DNA of 64,000 bases from Coemansia sp. RSA 487. Its lineage: Eukaryota; Kickxellomycota; Kickxellomycetes; Kickxellales; Kickxellaceae. The stretch spans positions 248,001 through 312,000 of the forward strand of contig JANBRJ010000007.1 of assembly GCA_027577595.1 (NCBI GenBank), read 5' to 3'. The notes beneath the pieces are model-generated. The model did not search any database and was not told the origin of the DNA. It saw only the letters and a list, made by a program, of their open reading frames with translations. Made by a program: the position numbers and the translations under genes. This document shows, in pieces, positions 10,614 through 21,290 of the stretch (its first letter is position 1; each line of letters opens with the position of its first letter).

Positions 10614-12736
10614 CACAACATGGGCTGGGTCTGAGCAGAAAACGACTAAATGCAAAAGCGCATAGTTTTCTATTCTTTTTCAATCTGCGCAGTTTCTGGC
10701 AACGAATATAATGGGCAAAAACAAGGCATGGCAGAAACATACAATGTGTTGTATGCAAACCTCGAACCAATTCTGCCAAGCATATTTTTCGCATTCAGGC
10801 CAGGCGTCATGCCGTTTTATCGCCATTCTTTGTACTAAAGTAGAAAAAAAGGTTGGATAGAAAGGACACTGCATACAAAAGCTCGAGCACATACCCTCGC
10901 TTTTTTCTTTTGCTTCTGTGGCTTTCTAGTATAGTCTCTTTCAAGCTACTCTTTTGCCTTCTTTCTTTTCTCTCTCTTTTTCTTATCCTCTGTATCGTAG
11001 CATTTGCATCTGGCGGAGATCTACAAAAAGCTATTTGGCAGAAAATAAAGAGAACCTGTATCACCACGGAATTTTTCTTTTACAAAGGTAAGTCCCCGAG
11101 GAAAACAAAAAACAAAAGCGAAGCAGCCGTTCGCTATTACGCGTATGAAATCGATGTTTCCAGACACCTGGGGAAAAGAAATATAGCTGTTATCAGCCAA
11201 GAGGTTGAAAAGCTCTGTGCAGTCTGGACCAATCTTTTTTGATGTCCAACCACGTTAATTAATTGGCCCAACCAGGGGATGTATGTTCCTTGCGCCAAAT
11301 TTGAGTGGTCTGGCGGAAATGAGTGGCAAGCCTGTATTTCATTTGGCTCCATATTAAAGACGCTATGGACTATATGGATTCTCCTTACTAAATGTGTCCA
11401 TCCAGTGTCTGTACATGAAGAGTCTGGTTTTACTCCAATTAAATGCTAAAGTACTTGTAAAACTTTTTTGCTTCTCTCTGTAGCGTTTATTTTTATTGCG
11501 GAAAAACACCTTTATGTAACAAAAAGCTTTTTTGCTTTTATTGCCATTTCCTCTTCTTTTTCTAACCCTTGCTACTTTATAATTTCATCGTTAAAAATTT
11601 GGCAAATTTTCTTTCGTTTCTGCTTTGTTGTTTGAAAGAACAGCGCACGGTAACCGAAACTCCCCAGGCAGCCGAGCGATAAAGCACAAAGATACGCTGC
11701 TATACATTTGGTTCCAAACTGGTAAGCTTATCTTGGAATATGTTCATATGCATATCTGCTTATATACCCCTGCTGCCCTACCCCCCAAAATAGTACATTC
11801 TTTTTTGGCTATCTTGGCACAGCCTGCGTCTCCAATGTGTCTTGTATAAGCCATTGCCCGGCGCAGCCTTTTTCCTCGGCTACACTGTCCCACCGCACCC
11901 ATGCATACCAAGAAAAGCAATGGCAAATGCGACAGGCACTGGCTGAATAAATGACCAAAAAAGAGTGCCTGACTTTTTTAGTTGCGCTTTTGCATTTATT
12001 CGTTTGGGTTGCTGCAGCCATCAAGCCATATTGGTTTGGCCAAATCACACATCGGCTACACCTACCACCGCCGCCCCCAGACAAGCGGATAGCAGAATGT
12101 GGGCATGCAACCGCAAGAGTGGATAGCATTTCCCCTCTCAGTTTTCCTACGCTCTGCCATAAAAAGGGGGAATTTTTTTTTACTCACCGTATCTTTTGCC
12201 GCCCCTGTAGCAGCCAGCAGCAGCCACCGCTGGCTGTTTGTTGGGTGCCTGCGCCCTCTCCTTTCCTTCTTCCCCGAAGGCTTTTCTTATTTTGCTTTAC
12301 CACAATGCGGGCACAGGCGGCCAAGGCAAAGAGGGGCTTTCTGTTGCGCAGAGCATGAGCAAAGTGAGCAATCAAAGCCCAGCCTCACGATGCAAGACAT
12401 GCACGAGTGCTAAATAGATAGCAGATAGCAGCAATGCACATGGAGTGTTAAAAAAGTGAAGACTGTCTTTGGAACACACATTTCCTATTCTGCTTTGTCA
12501 AGGAGGAAAAGACGCGGAAGGGCAAATCTCGCTTCGAAAAGCGCCTCTTTCTCGCTTGCTCCTTTTTAAAAAAAGGCTCGCAATGTTTCCTGGTATTGAT
12601 ATTTTTCTACGGTCCAAAATTGTAACCACATCCTCCCCCTTTCTTCCTTTGCAAAATACCTTTAAAAACTGGTGTGCCTCTTGCCATCCCCCTTTTTGGT
12701 CTTTTCACCTTTTCTGGCCAAAAGGAATGGAAAAGC

Positions 12737-12744
12737 TATAAAAG
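12737..12744 (+). promoter_or_regulatory. TATA box (TATAAAAG) of the SOK1-like gene
   Basis: A TATAAAAG octamer lies 268 bp before the ATG at 13005. It is followed by a long CT-rich tract, a common arrangement around fungal transcription starts. This predicts a leader of roughly 200 nt. Confidence 0.5.
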
Positions 12745-13004
12745 TCCCTTTCCTCGTCCTTCCACTTTCTGACGCCTTGGTCAGTGTATTTCTCTCTTTT
12801 GCTTACCAATATTTCCACTCTTGTATTTTTCTCCTGTATTTCCAGCCTTTCTCTTCTTTCACTTCTCTGCTCCATATATCTCAAATAGCTCTTATATTTT
12901 GTATTTCTTTGCCGCTAATAATTTCTCTATTTTATCCATCTACTGCATATAGCTCATACACAACATATTCGCTCACACCCTAGTTCTTGGTTTCCCTAGC
13001 GAAC

Positions 13005-16000
13005 ATGTCTGACCCTTACACAACCCAGGACAAGGACTACTTGACCACCACACAGCACCGTACGCAGACATCTGCGACTGCACACCGCGGGGATTCTGGA
13101 GCCGCCACGCCGTCGTTTCTGTCGGCGGCCTCGCGCACGGATACCTCCTCTTCGGGCGTCGATTCGCAGTCCGCACAGTCGTTGACATCCGCACCAGGCA
13201 CAACTGCCTCTTCCTCTCCAAATTCCCCAGCATCAGCTACAGTAGACAACTCCTCCGCATCTTTGCATTCAGCATCATCGCCATCAGCATCATCATCATC
13301 CTCCTCCTCCTCCTCCTCCGAATACTCACAGCAACAGCAGCAGCAACAGCGGTCACTTGAGATTGGCAGCAGCGGCAGCGGCAGATGCACGCAACCATCA
13401 GACGCCTCGCAAGTCAGCGGCAATATCAGCAGAAGACAAAGCAATGCTCTGATCACAAGCTCCGATTTATCGTGGTCCGCTGCTGTCCCTGGCACATTGC
13501 CCGCCATCTCTACTGCGACCACCGAGATACGCAGTAATTCTGGCGTCTTTGGCGGTCTGCGGGGCTACTCTGGGTCGGCAAGTGCTCCTCTGCCACAATG
13601 CCCCCAACAGTCCGCCGCCGATGCAGGCATCTCGGCACCTGGGCTGGTTCGCCGCGGAACAAAGCGCCGGGGGTCCGACACTTGTATTGTTCTGCTGTCT
13701 GTGGGCGACGGCAGCAGCAACACTTTAGATGACACCTACTCGCAATCGCCTGCATCCACCTCACCTTTTCCTTGCGCAAAGAGGGTCTATCGGGCGAGAT
13801 CTACACTCGCCAGCAGAAAGAGCAGGAAGATGATCGCCACCAATGCATCGTCCCCCTCGCTATTTGCCGAGTTTGGCTCATCGTCGGTATCTGCCCCCGC
13901 GTCGACTCTTACCTCGCCCTCAACAGCTGTCGGTTTCGAGCGCTCAACAGCGTCCGCACACATCGCTGGCACGACCAACAGCGGCAGCAGCGGCAGCAGC
14001 AGTAGCAGCAGTGGAGTTCCATCTGCTGCGCTTTCTGGGCATGGCAGTAGCAACAACCCCAAAGATGAGATGTCGCTGTCAGCAGCAACAGGAAAATTGC
14101 AAATACGTACAAGTGACGCTGCTGGTGGCTACTGCGGGAGTTTACACCGGCCACAAGGGCTGTTGGGGGCGCATGACATACGCGGAAAGGAGGGCAGTGG
14201 CCTTGCCGATGCAGCAGCAGCAGGGCGCGGAGAAGCAGCACACACGGCACAACATCATTCGCAGGCAAGCGCGGAGGAAGTGGCTGCCGAAAATAGCATC
14301 AGTGCAAATGCAAAGACCCCACCAGTCTCCACAACAGTAGTCATTCCCACTGCTTCTTCCGCGCCGGAATCATCCGGCAGCGCTGCTGCGCATCCCACGA
14401 CTGATGAGGGACATGCGCCGCACAGGGCTTTATCCGGGTCGGCATCGGAGACACACGTGACCGACGGTGTGTGCACAGCGTCGAGCGCTTCTTCTGGGGC
14501 CAAAGTCCATTGCGTTCACGAGCACCGCAGCAGCGCAGGTGGCCAGAAAACCGCCTTGCAGTCATCGTCGTTGTCATCATCGGCTATGGTTGTCGACGAC
14601 AAAGAGATGCCACTTCCGGCCACACGTGGCGGACCTGTTTCTGGCAGCGGTAGTAGCGTGCTTACTTCTACCACTGCAACCAGCCGTCTTGGACGGTCAG
14701 CATCTGCTCCAGCGTCGTTGCCTCCAGCCGGCTCTTCTGCAAACACCAATATGTATTCCCATTTTCAGAAGTATCAGCATCAACAGCAGCAGCAAAGGAA
14801 GCCTGTGGCCACGAATGGTTCAATTGATCCAGCGGCAGCAAACAGCGCCGCTGGCATGGCCACGCCAGTCAGGACACAGGTCTGTGCGCTGCCTCCCATC
14901 AACAGATACACACTTCGCGAGCTAAAGATCCAAAACATCCTACAGAACCCGCGGCTTCGGCACGAGGTGCTTTTCGAGCCCAAGCTCGAGTTCCGCCCCA
15001 ACTCATGCGGCCAGCTAGCAGATGCCAAGCAGCGCGCAGCACAGCAGTACTGGGCAGTAGTCGAGCAGGCGGTCAAATTGGACGCCAGTGCACTGTCCGC
15101 GTCTCCGTCGTCTAGCGTTGCGACCATCACGATGCTTATTGTTGAAATCCGCGAGATTATCGCGGAGATGGCCGAGGACTCGCCCAAGCCAGAGCTTGTG
15201 CACCACGCAGCCGACCTGCGCGAGCGACTGGACGAGCAGCGGATCCGCCAGCAGCTCGAGAACCGGGTGTTTGATGCGGCAGCTGTTGTAACGTATATCG
15301 TCGCAGCGATGGAGCAGTTTGCGCAGACGTCGCGCAAGGCGCTGGTGGCACGGGTACTTGTGTATGTGCAGCGCGGTCGCTTCGTGCGTGCGTTGCGTGC
15401 GGCGTTCGATATTCTCGAGTGCATAAAAATCGACGCTGCCAACAGAAGCATCGAGATGTACCGCGAGTACATGCGGTCGACGGCCGTTGCGTTTGAGCGG
15501 TCGCACTTCAACATGGCTCTCCGCCGCAACACGCTTGAGCTTAATGACACAACCGAGTGGTGGCGCCGCGCTTTGGCCGAGTGTAAGAAGAGTGGAGGCA
15601 GCCTGGAGGAGATGTTTAGAGAAGCTGGACGTGAGCTGATTCTAGACGACGGCCAGGCGACGCCGGGGCTCTTCCGCATGGACGAGACACGCATCCAGAT
15701 CATTCGCAAGGAGGCCGAGCGCCTGTCCATAGTGGGGATGGTGTTTTTGGCGTTTGTGCAGTTTGTTCAGATGGCCCGTCGCAACGGCTCTGGCACTGGG
15801 CAGCAGCAGCAGAAGCCAGGCGGTGGCAGCGAATTCATCAATGCCGCCAATGGGCGCATCGACCACGAGCGCCTTGCGGCCGAGTGCCTGCAGCTGGTGC
15901 CTGAGGGCTGCACTGTCAAGTGGACAGAATCGCTGCTTGCCAGTCGCGCCTCGCCAGCAAAGGCTGTGGGCGCTTCCTCTGCCAGGAGCAGCGGCGGCAC

Positions 16001-16541
16001 GACTGCGCGTGGCGAGGTTGGCTTCAGCCACCTTGTCTCGGAACTTGTATTCCTCGCCGAGCGTACTCTGGTCCGGGGGCTGACTGGTGCCGAGATCGCT
16101 ATGCTCGAGCGCACTTTGCTCCGTACGGCGCGCTACGAGTGCCCGTTGCGTGAGGTCGTCGAGGAGCGCATCAATGCCGCCGTTCGCCTGCACACCGACT
16201 CACTCACCGCGCTGTGCGGAAAGGTACAGGGAAGCGAGTGGGAGGCTATGCCACAAGGTGCCAACGACATCTTGCGCAAGGCCATGCTCTCGTTCCTTGC
16301 GCCTGCGCTGTCTACGCTGTCCGTGAAGATCAGCTCTGTTATTTCGCACCACTGGCAGGTGTATAAGACCTTTTACATTGCTGTCTCAACGAGCGCGAGC
16401 AGCAGCGGGAAGCGCAACAACAGCAAGGGCAGCAACAGCGGCAGCAACAGCAACGACAGCAGCAACAACGGCCGTGGTGGCGCTTCAGCGGAAACGCCAT
16501 CCAACGCTTCGTCGTCGGCAAGCACAATCCACGCGGCATAA
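13005..16541 (+). CDS. SOK1: SOK1/TCP11 family protein
   Basis: This encodes a 1178-residue protein with a C-terminal Tcp11 domain (about 631-1130), the domain of yeast Sok1 and animal TCP11. Yeast SOK1 was found as a high-copy suppressor of loss of cAMP-dependent kinase; the biochemical role is not established. The domain opens with YTLRELKIQNIL and NPRLRHEVLFEPKLEFRPN. The first 630 residues are disordered, with Ser, Gln and Ala runs (poly-Ser near 13290-13320, poly-Gln near 13330-13350). They include Arg-rich serine sites such as RRGTKRRGS and RLGRSAS that could be kinase targets. A Ser/Asn/Gly tail follows the domain. The start is the ATG at 13005 (MSDPYTTQ); codons before it in the same frame lack an ATG. 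The gene is intron-less. Confidence 0.85.
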   Translation: MSDPYTTQDKDYLTTTQHRTQTSATAHRGDSGAATPSFLSAASRTDTSSSGVDSQSAQSLTSAPGTTASSSPNSPASATVDNSSASLHSASSPSASSSSSSSSSSEYSQQQQQQQRSLEIGSSGSGRCTQPSDASQVSGNISRRQSNALITSSDLSWSAAVPGTLPAISTATTEIRSNSGVFGGLRGYSGSASAPLPQCPQQSAADAGISAPGLVRRGTKRRGSDTCIVLLSVGDGSSNTLDDTYSQSPASTSPFPCAKRVYRARSTLASRKSRKMIATNASSPSLFAEFGSSSVSAPASTLTSPSTAVGFERSTASAHIAGTTNSGSSGSSSSSSGVPSAALSGHGSSNNPKDEMSLSAATGKLQIRTSDAAGGYCGSLHRPQGLLGAHDIRGKEGSGLADAAAAGRGEAAHTAQHHSQASAEEVAAENSISANAKTPPVSTTVVIPTASSAPESSGSAAAHPTTDEGHAPHRALSGSASETHVTDGVCTASSASSGAKVHCVHEHRSSAGGQKTALQSSSLSSSAMVVDDKEMPLPATRGGPVSGSGSSVLTSTTATSRLGRSASAPASLPPAGSSANTNMYSHFQKYQHQQQQQRKPVATNGSIDPAAANSAAGMATPVRTQVCALPPINRYTLRELKIQNILQNPRLRHEVLFEPKLEFRPNSCGQLADAKQRAAQQYWAVVEQAVKLDASALSASPSSSVATITMLIVEIREIIAEMAEDSPKPELVHHAADLRERLDEQRIRQQLENRVFDAAAVVTYIVAAMEQFAQTSRKALVARVLVYVQRGRFVRALRAAFDILECIKIDAANRSIEMYREYMRSTAVAFERSHFNMALRRNTLELNDTTEWWRRALAECKKSGGSLEEMFREAGRELILDDGQATPGLFRMDETRIQIIRKEAERLSIVGMVFLAFVQFVQMARRNGSGTGQQQQKPGGGSEFINAANGRIDHERLAAECLQLVPEGCTVKWTESLLASRASPAKAVGASSARSSGGTTARGEVGFSHLVSELVFLAERTLVRGLTGAEIAMLERTLLRTARYECPLREVVEERINAAVRLHTDSLTALCGKVQGSEWEAMPQGANDILRKAMLSFLAPALSTLSVKISSVISHHWQVYKTFYIAVSTSASSSGKRNNSKGSNSGSNSNDSSNNGRGGASAETPSNASSSASTIHAA

Positions 16542-17002
16542 AGTGCTTCTTCAGCTGTAAACAATCCCAACTGTTTGGCTTCTTCAGTACCTCTATAGAC
16601 TTTACTTGTTTTCCACCACCTTTGCATTTCATCTTCCTTTGTCTTGTTTGTCTTTCTTTTGATATCGTAGAGCTATTGTTTTTTCGATTTAGATTCGTGT
16701 GTACGATACAATTTTATATTCTTTACATAATACACTTTTTATAGAGAAGCGATCTTGGTGTATCTGACAATGGAAGCAACCTGTTCCAGTATTGTGCTAC
16801 TGCTTCCTTGAATCTGGTTTGAATCTGTGTTCTACACGTGCACAAGTCCCCAAAAGTGCGTTCGAGCTCTGAGGTTGTACTCAATGTCTGGAGAACCAGT
16901 GCAGCAGGGTTGTGAATTTTTATTTTGTAAACTGTTATTCTACTCGTTTGCGTCTATTAATTCGTGTTTCTAATTACCCAAGAATAGTTTATATGGAACC
17001 CG
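16542..17002. other. Intergenic gap before cyclin C
   Basis: This AT-rich stretch holds the 3' flank of the SOK1-like gene and the promoter of the cyclin C gene. Nothing else is recognised. Confidence 0.6.
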
Positions 17003-18522
17003 ATGGCTGCAAACTACTGGGAGTCGTCACAATTGTAAGTTTTTGCCTGCCATTGTCTGGTGTGAGTAAAACAAGCGGCTGGTCTACCAATTTCTTTATA
17101 TCTCTCATCCTGATATATACATGCATTAATTACGGCCTCTTAGCACACAGAAATATATTGCATTTCTTGCATTAATTGTATAGTCAACGGTTTCTGCTGA
17201 CCCGCTACGAGCTTGCGGAAATCGAAAGCACACACATGATGCAACTGACCAGCCATGAGATCACATATTTGAAAATTTACTTTGCCAATTGTAAGTACAC
17301 CTGTTATGTATAATTCGTGCTAACAAACAAGTGCATGAAAAGGTGGGGAAAGGGGTGGCCATAACAGCCTACAGAATGGGAGTGTCTGACTAATTGCAGC
17401 TCGTGTGTGGTTGTTGAATCGGTATAGTAATTTTGAAGCTTGGTAAAAGACTGCGCACTAGGCAGGAGATTATCGCAACGGCGCTTGTGTACTTCAAAAG
17501 GTTCTACATAAAGTAAGTAGGCTATGAAGAATGAAGCTTTTGTACTTGGCTTCACGTATATCTGATGATGCTCTGTTTCTGTAAATGAAAAGGTTCTAGA
17601 CTGATAAAAGTGTTGTATTCACTATATTTGGCATCGTAGCAATACGTACTATGACATCGACCCGTATTTAATGGCCGCGACGTGTGTCTATCTAGCGTGT
17701 AAGGTCGAGGAGAACCCACACCATATCAAGCACATTTGGACTGAATCCAAAGCTGTATACACAGGTATGTATGGCGCACATATATTGATTATCTTTAGAT
17801 ATACAGTCAGCGATAGTGCTAACATTTGTCTGGCTCTTGTTTTTCTTGTAGAGACGTCTGCGGATATTCGATTTCCTTACGATATTCCGGATATTGCAGA
17901 ATGTGAAAGCTATCTTTTAGAGGAAATGAAGTTCTACCTAGTCGCCTACCATCCGTACCAAGTCCTTATTGAGTAAGTGCCTATTTGCTCCCAACAAAGA
18001 TTGGCTTTGTTTAGATAGGGTTGTAGCTAACTCTCGTTTTGAATGTTAAATGTTTACTGTTGTAGTATCAGCGATAACATAAAACTCTCTAAGCCGTCAA
18101 TGCAAGCAGCATGGTAAGAACATTAAAAGGAGGCACTGGATGTTGCCAAACATGCCCCTTGTTTCCTTTTAGTTTTAGAGAATTAATGCAAATGCCCAGT
18201 ATATACAAATTAAACCAAAGTATTTTAACCCGAGTGTAGGTCGATAATCAACGACAGTTTCAGAACAGACCTGGCATTGGTCTATCCACCACATGTCATT
18301 GCTGTGGCATCTTTGTTTCTTTCGCGTGTCGTTGACCAGGGCAACATGTCAGATATCGAGGCGCAGCAGTGGTTTGCAGACTTGAACGTCGACATAACCG
18401 ATGTCTTGCAAGTTGTGAATGAGCTTGTTGAGCTTTACAAGTCCTGGGGCGGGTACGACGAGGCTAAAATGCCTGAGCTTGTCACACGTTATATAGCCGA
18501 TGTTGCCGCGTCGAGCAGTTAG
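17003..18522 (+). CDS. SSN8: Cyclin C, Mediator kinase module (seven exons)
   Basis: This is cyclin C (yeast Ssn8/Srb11), partner of Cdk8 in the Mediator kinase module, which represses or tunes RNA polymerase II transcription. I read seven exons: 17003-17034, 17184-17290, 17428-17512, 17640-17764, 17852-17972, 18066-18113 and 18240-18522. Each is bounded by GT..AG and phases match, giving 266 residues (human 283). The N-terminus MAANYWESSQF matches the MAGNFW..S of animal cyclin C. The cyclin box contains LMAATCVYLACKVEE, and the second fold includes YHPYQVLI and YPPHVIAVASLFL. Donors are GTAAGT, GTATGT or GTAAGA. Five introns put a stop in frame if retained; the fourth (17765-17851, 87 nt) does not. 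The gene converges with POP4. Confidence 0.93.
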
Positions 18523-18707
18523 ATTTGACCATTGTATTTCTTTTGCTTTCACTTGACTGTATTGCAACATTTATCTAGCGTATTTTGACTTTATGGCCAG
18601 AAAATTGACTGGATCCTTTTTAGACTCGTCCTCATCCATCTCATTACATACCAGAATGTTATGTTAATATTCCTTTTATTCTACAGGGGCAAAAATAATA
18701 GAGGTGT

Positions 18708-19466
18708 CTATAAATCGATGGTTGGCTTTGGCTTGAACTTTCTCGACGCACGTTCACTGGCACGGTACGCAAACTGGCTTCCATAGATCTGGCACTGCAC
18801 CCCCGTCTGGAGTTCCAGCGTAAACACATTGTGGGCCTTTGGAACTGTGACCAGACGGTTGTCCAAAGTGATTATTTTGAAGACGTTCTTTGTTTCTTGG
18901 GCCACAATGCCTTTGATGCCAATGTAGTTTGGGCATTTGGCTTTGTCAACAGAAACTATTGCGCCATGCATGTCAGCTTTTAGCAAACGGGAAAGAATGT
19001 TCTGGCACTGCTTCCGATCTTTCATTACCTTCTCAATCGGTTTGTCTCCAGTCAGCGATGTGATGTACTGAGACCACAGTTTGTGCAGTGGCAGAAACAG
19101 TTCGTATCGTTGGGCTTCCTTTGGAATATCATATATTTTGAATGCTCTTTTTTCCTTTGATGTAATTGTCTTGCGATTCGACCTTTTGGAAAGTTTGCTG
19201 TCGCTGCCAACACGCCGGTCGGACTTTGATTGCTTGTCTTTGAATGGATTTGTTAGTAGCACCATCCGTCCTTCTACCCGACCCTTGTATGCTGCTTGTG
19301 CTCTGACATCACTGACGTTTGTATCTACTGTGCGGTCGATAAACCCTTCGGTGAATTGGCGTGTCGTGGGATTCACGGGCACGTCCATCGGCGCACCGCT
19401 TCTGGCTTTTGTTTGCTCATTCAGCGGCGTGTAAAAGTCGATATCCGAACCGCCTGCTCCGCCCAT
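18708..19466 (-). CDS. POP4: RNase P/MRP subunit POP4 (Rpp29)
   Basis: This 252-residue protein carries the Rpp29/UPF0086 fold in its C-terminal half. The core is LLKADMHGAIVSV ... NYIGIKGIVAQET, then FKIITLDNRLVTVPK and VFTLEL. Pop4 is shared by RNase P (tRNA 5' processing) and RNase MRP (rRNA processing) and acts in the nucleus and nucleolus. The basic middle (around 90-120, with KRSNRK and SKEKRAF) is typical of the eukaryotic N-terminal extension. The open frame continues 31 codons upstream with unrelated AT-rich sequence, so the ATG at 19466 (MGGAGGSD) is preferred. The C-terminal tail is basic. It is divergent from NPR2 with 270 bp between starts. Confidence 0.88.
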   Translation of the reverse strand: MGGAGGSDIDFYTPLNEQTKARSGAPMDVPVNPTTRQFTEGFIDRTVDTNVSDVRAQAAYKGRVEGRMVLLTNPFKDKQSKSDRRVGSDSKLSKRSNRKTITSKEKRAFKIYDIPKEAQRYELFLPLHKLWSQYITSLTGDKPIEKVMKDRKQCQNILSRLLKADMHGAIVSVDKAKCPNYIGIKGIVAQETKNVFKIITLDNRLVTVPKAHNVFTLELQTGVQCQIYGSQFAYRASERASRKFKPKPTIDL

Positions 19467-19736
19467 CTTATTTTTCGGCAAGAATATTATGTTACTGTGA
19501 TGTAAGTTATAGACAAAGCAACAAATAGTTTGATTATCATTTTCGAAAGCTGATATCAAGAATTTTTGTTTGGAATTTGATCAATATATATTTCCCCTCC
19601 TGTTAGCCGCATTTTTATCATGCATATGGTCTCTGCACGGGTTCTTAGTTGAAGGCAATTTTGGCTTGTCTTCCTTTTTTTACTCTTTTTTACTCTTTTT
19701 TTTACCTTGCATCATAATTTGGATTTTAATTTGCGA
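19467..19736. promoter_or_regulatory. Divergent promoter region POP4 / NPR2
   Basis: This 270 bp gap separates two divergent start codons. It has a TATATATT stretch around 19585-19592, in the middle, that could serve either gene, and a repeated TACTCTTTTT tract just before the NPR2 start. Confidence 0.45.
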
Positions 19737-21290
19737 ATGGCCTCGTTAGATAGTGGATTCCCAGAGATAAGGGCAGTGTTCCTTGCGCAGTTCCATCCAG
19801 ACCTTGGGCCTATTGTGCCGATATCGGTGCCAGAGGACGCGGTTGACTTGGAGCAAAAGGCATACAGCGAAATGGGCAGCGTACGAGGTGATGAGCTACA
19901 TAACGATGAAGGAGGGATTGAAGACAGCACAACATCACCGAGCGACGCATACGGTCGGTTGCCGAATGAGCATGGAGGCGTTGTGCATTTAATAAAGCGG
20001 CCGAATCGAATCAAATGCAGCAATGAGAGCGACAAGATTGACTTTAACTCGATACAAACCTTGGTGATTCCAAAGCTGACATTGTTTGAGCGTCTTATCA
20101 CAGTGCAAACGGGGAAGCACAAGGTTATGTGCTACCCGATAGCTGTCGAGGGCGCTTACCAGCGCAACGTGTTTATATTCAACATGTGCTTCGCGTTTGA
20201 TATCGATGCAAATACAAAGTGCTATGGGCCGGTGGTGAAGCGAGTAGGGTGCTTGCTGAAGGAGCTGGAAATAGGCGGAAATCTGCTAAGCAATCCGGCG
20301 GGGAAACGGCCATTGCGAAAGATGATGCAGCAGATGGTGTTCAAGCTGAACACACACGGGGAGTACCAGATCGAGCTGGATATGCGCAGCATCTCGACTT
20401 CGCTGGCGGCCACGGGCGTCAGTATCAAGCTGTTCCCGCATTACGAGAACCCGACGGATATCAGGGCGTACCATGTGCCTGTACGGATAATAGACTTTGG
20501 GCTTGCAAGGCTAAAGTCGACACAAACCGTGTACCAGACGCATATGGCGGAAGATATTATATGGGATCTTGTTTTGGAGCGAGTTACCCAGTGCATCGAT
20601 AATGTCAACCATGTGGCTAAGATTGCGCGCCTGGCACAGATACGCGAGGAGACTGTGATCCTGGCGCTCAAACATTTGGACTACTACGGGTGCATTGCGC
20701 TAGTGGATATATTCCAGTTCTCGAACGTCTATGAGGTGCAGTACCAGGCGATGAGTCTGTTCGAGAATGCATGGCTGCAGCGCGAATGCTATAGCTACGT
20801 GACAAACGACGGCCAGTCGGGCGAGCTCTCTATGAAGGAGCTGATCGGTCTGTATGCAACCGTGAAGGACAGGCGGTCAGTGGCAGAGTGGATAATCGAA
20901 AATAGGCTGGACCTGAAGCGGTTCGATGTGCGGCGGTTTGTCGTCTTTGGCGTGATGCACTGCCTTTTACGGCGAGTGTATTGCTACCCGATTCTGCGCG
21001 CAGTTAGCGCCGCGGGAGCCGGCGAGGTTCCACCCACAAACGAGGAGCTCGACAGAGAGCGTGTTCCGGCTGCGAATAGAAGAGACACAGAGAACAAAAG
21101 CGAGACTGGGGAAGAAGCCGAGAGTGCTGCCGAAAAGACAAATCAGGACGGTGTGCTGGAGCCAAGGATTCTAATTATGCTTGACGGGACGCACCACCTG
21201 GACGAGATCAGTGTCATTATTGACAAAGACACACTGACGTTGTATGAGATGCTAGAGGAGCATGGAGGCGTAGAATATCTTTACTTGTAA
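19737..21290 (+). CDS. NPR2: Nitrogen permease regulator 2 (GATOR1/SEACIT subunit)
   Basis: This 517-residue protein is Npr2/NPRL2, which together with Npr3 and Iml1 forms the SEACIT/GATOR1 complex that restrains TORC1 on the vacuole when amino acids are scarce. The N-terminal longin-like region begins with IRAVFLAQFHPDLGPIV. The conserved stretch IPKLTLFERLITVQTGKHK and the FNMCFAFD segment follow. The C-terminal region (about 255-460) holds winged-helix-type sequence. A low-complexity insertion rich in Glu, Asn and Lys lies near 420-460. The ATG at 19737 is used; the ten codons before it in frame start from TTG. The size is between human NPRL2 (380) and yeast Npr2 (615). The gene is intron-less. 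Confidence 0.93.
   Translation: MASLDSGFPEIRAVFLAQFHPDLGPIVPISVPEDAVDLEQKAYSEMGSVRGDELHNDEGGIEDSTTSPSDAYGRLPNEHGGVVHLIKRPNRIKCSNESDKIDFNSIQTLVIPKLTLFERLITVQTGKHKVMCYPIAVEGAYQRNVFIFNMCFAFDIDANTKCYGPVVKRVGCLLKELEIGGNLLSNPAGKRPLRKMMQQMVFKLNTHGEYQIELDMRSISTSLAATGVSIKLFPHYENPTDIRAYHVPVRIIDFGLARLKSTQTVYQTHMAEDIIWDLVLERVTQCIDNVNHVAKIARLAQIREETVILALKHLDYYGCIALVDIFQFSNVYEVQYQAMSLFENAWLQRECYSYVTNDGQSGELSMKELIGLYATVKDRRSVAEWIIENRLDLKRFDVRRFVVFGVMHCLLRRVYCYPILRAVSAAGAGEVPPTNEELDRERVPAANRRDTENKSETGEEAESAAEKTNQDGVLEPRILIMLDGTHHLDEISVIIDKDTLTLYEMLEEHGGVEYLYL

Larger units (their letters stand above)
8354..13004. other. Large 4.65 kb gene-free divergent region
   Basis: This is by far the longest stretch without a recognisable gene. 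It lies between the divergent COX23 and SOK1-like genes. Open frames present are short, AT-rich or low in complexity, often lack an ATG, and match no family I know. It contains a CAGA-type microsatellite (10565-10613), a triple AGGGG motif (10291-10310), many oligo-T and CT-rich tracts, and a TATA box near the SOK1-like gene. No tRNA or rRNA was recognised. It could hold a long regulatory region, non-coding RNAs or a small intron-rich gene that I cannot see. Confidence 0.6.

Noticed and set aside
11951-12358. 135-codon plus-strand frame with a hydrophobic N-terminus
   Set aside because: It has an ATG and a membrane-like start, but the remainder is low complexity with no recognisable domain or context; kept only as a weak possibility.
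14780-15730. 316-codon minus-strand frame opposite the SOK1-like gene
   Set aside because: It is an antisense shadow of a conserved Tcp11 coding region.
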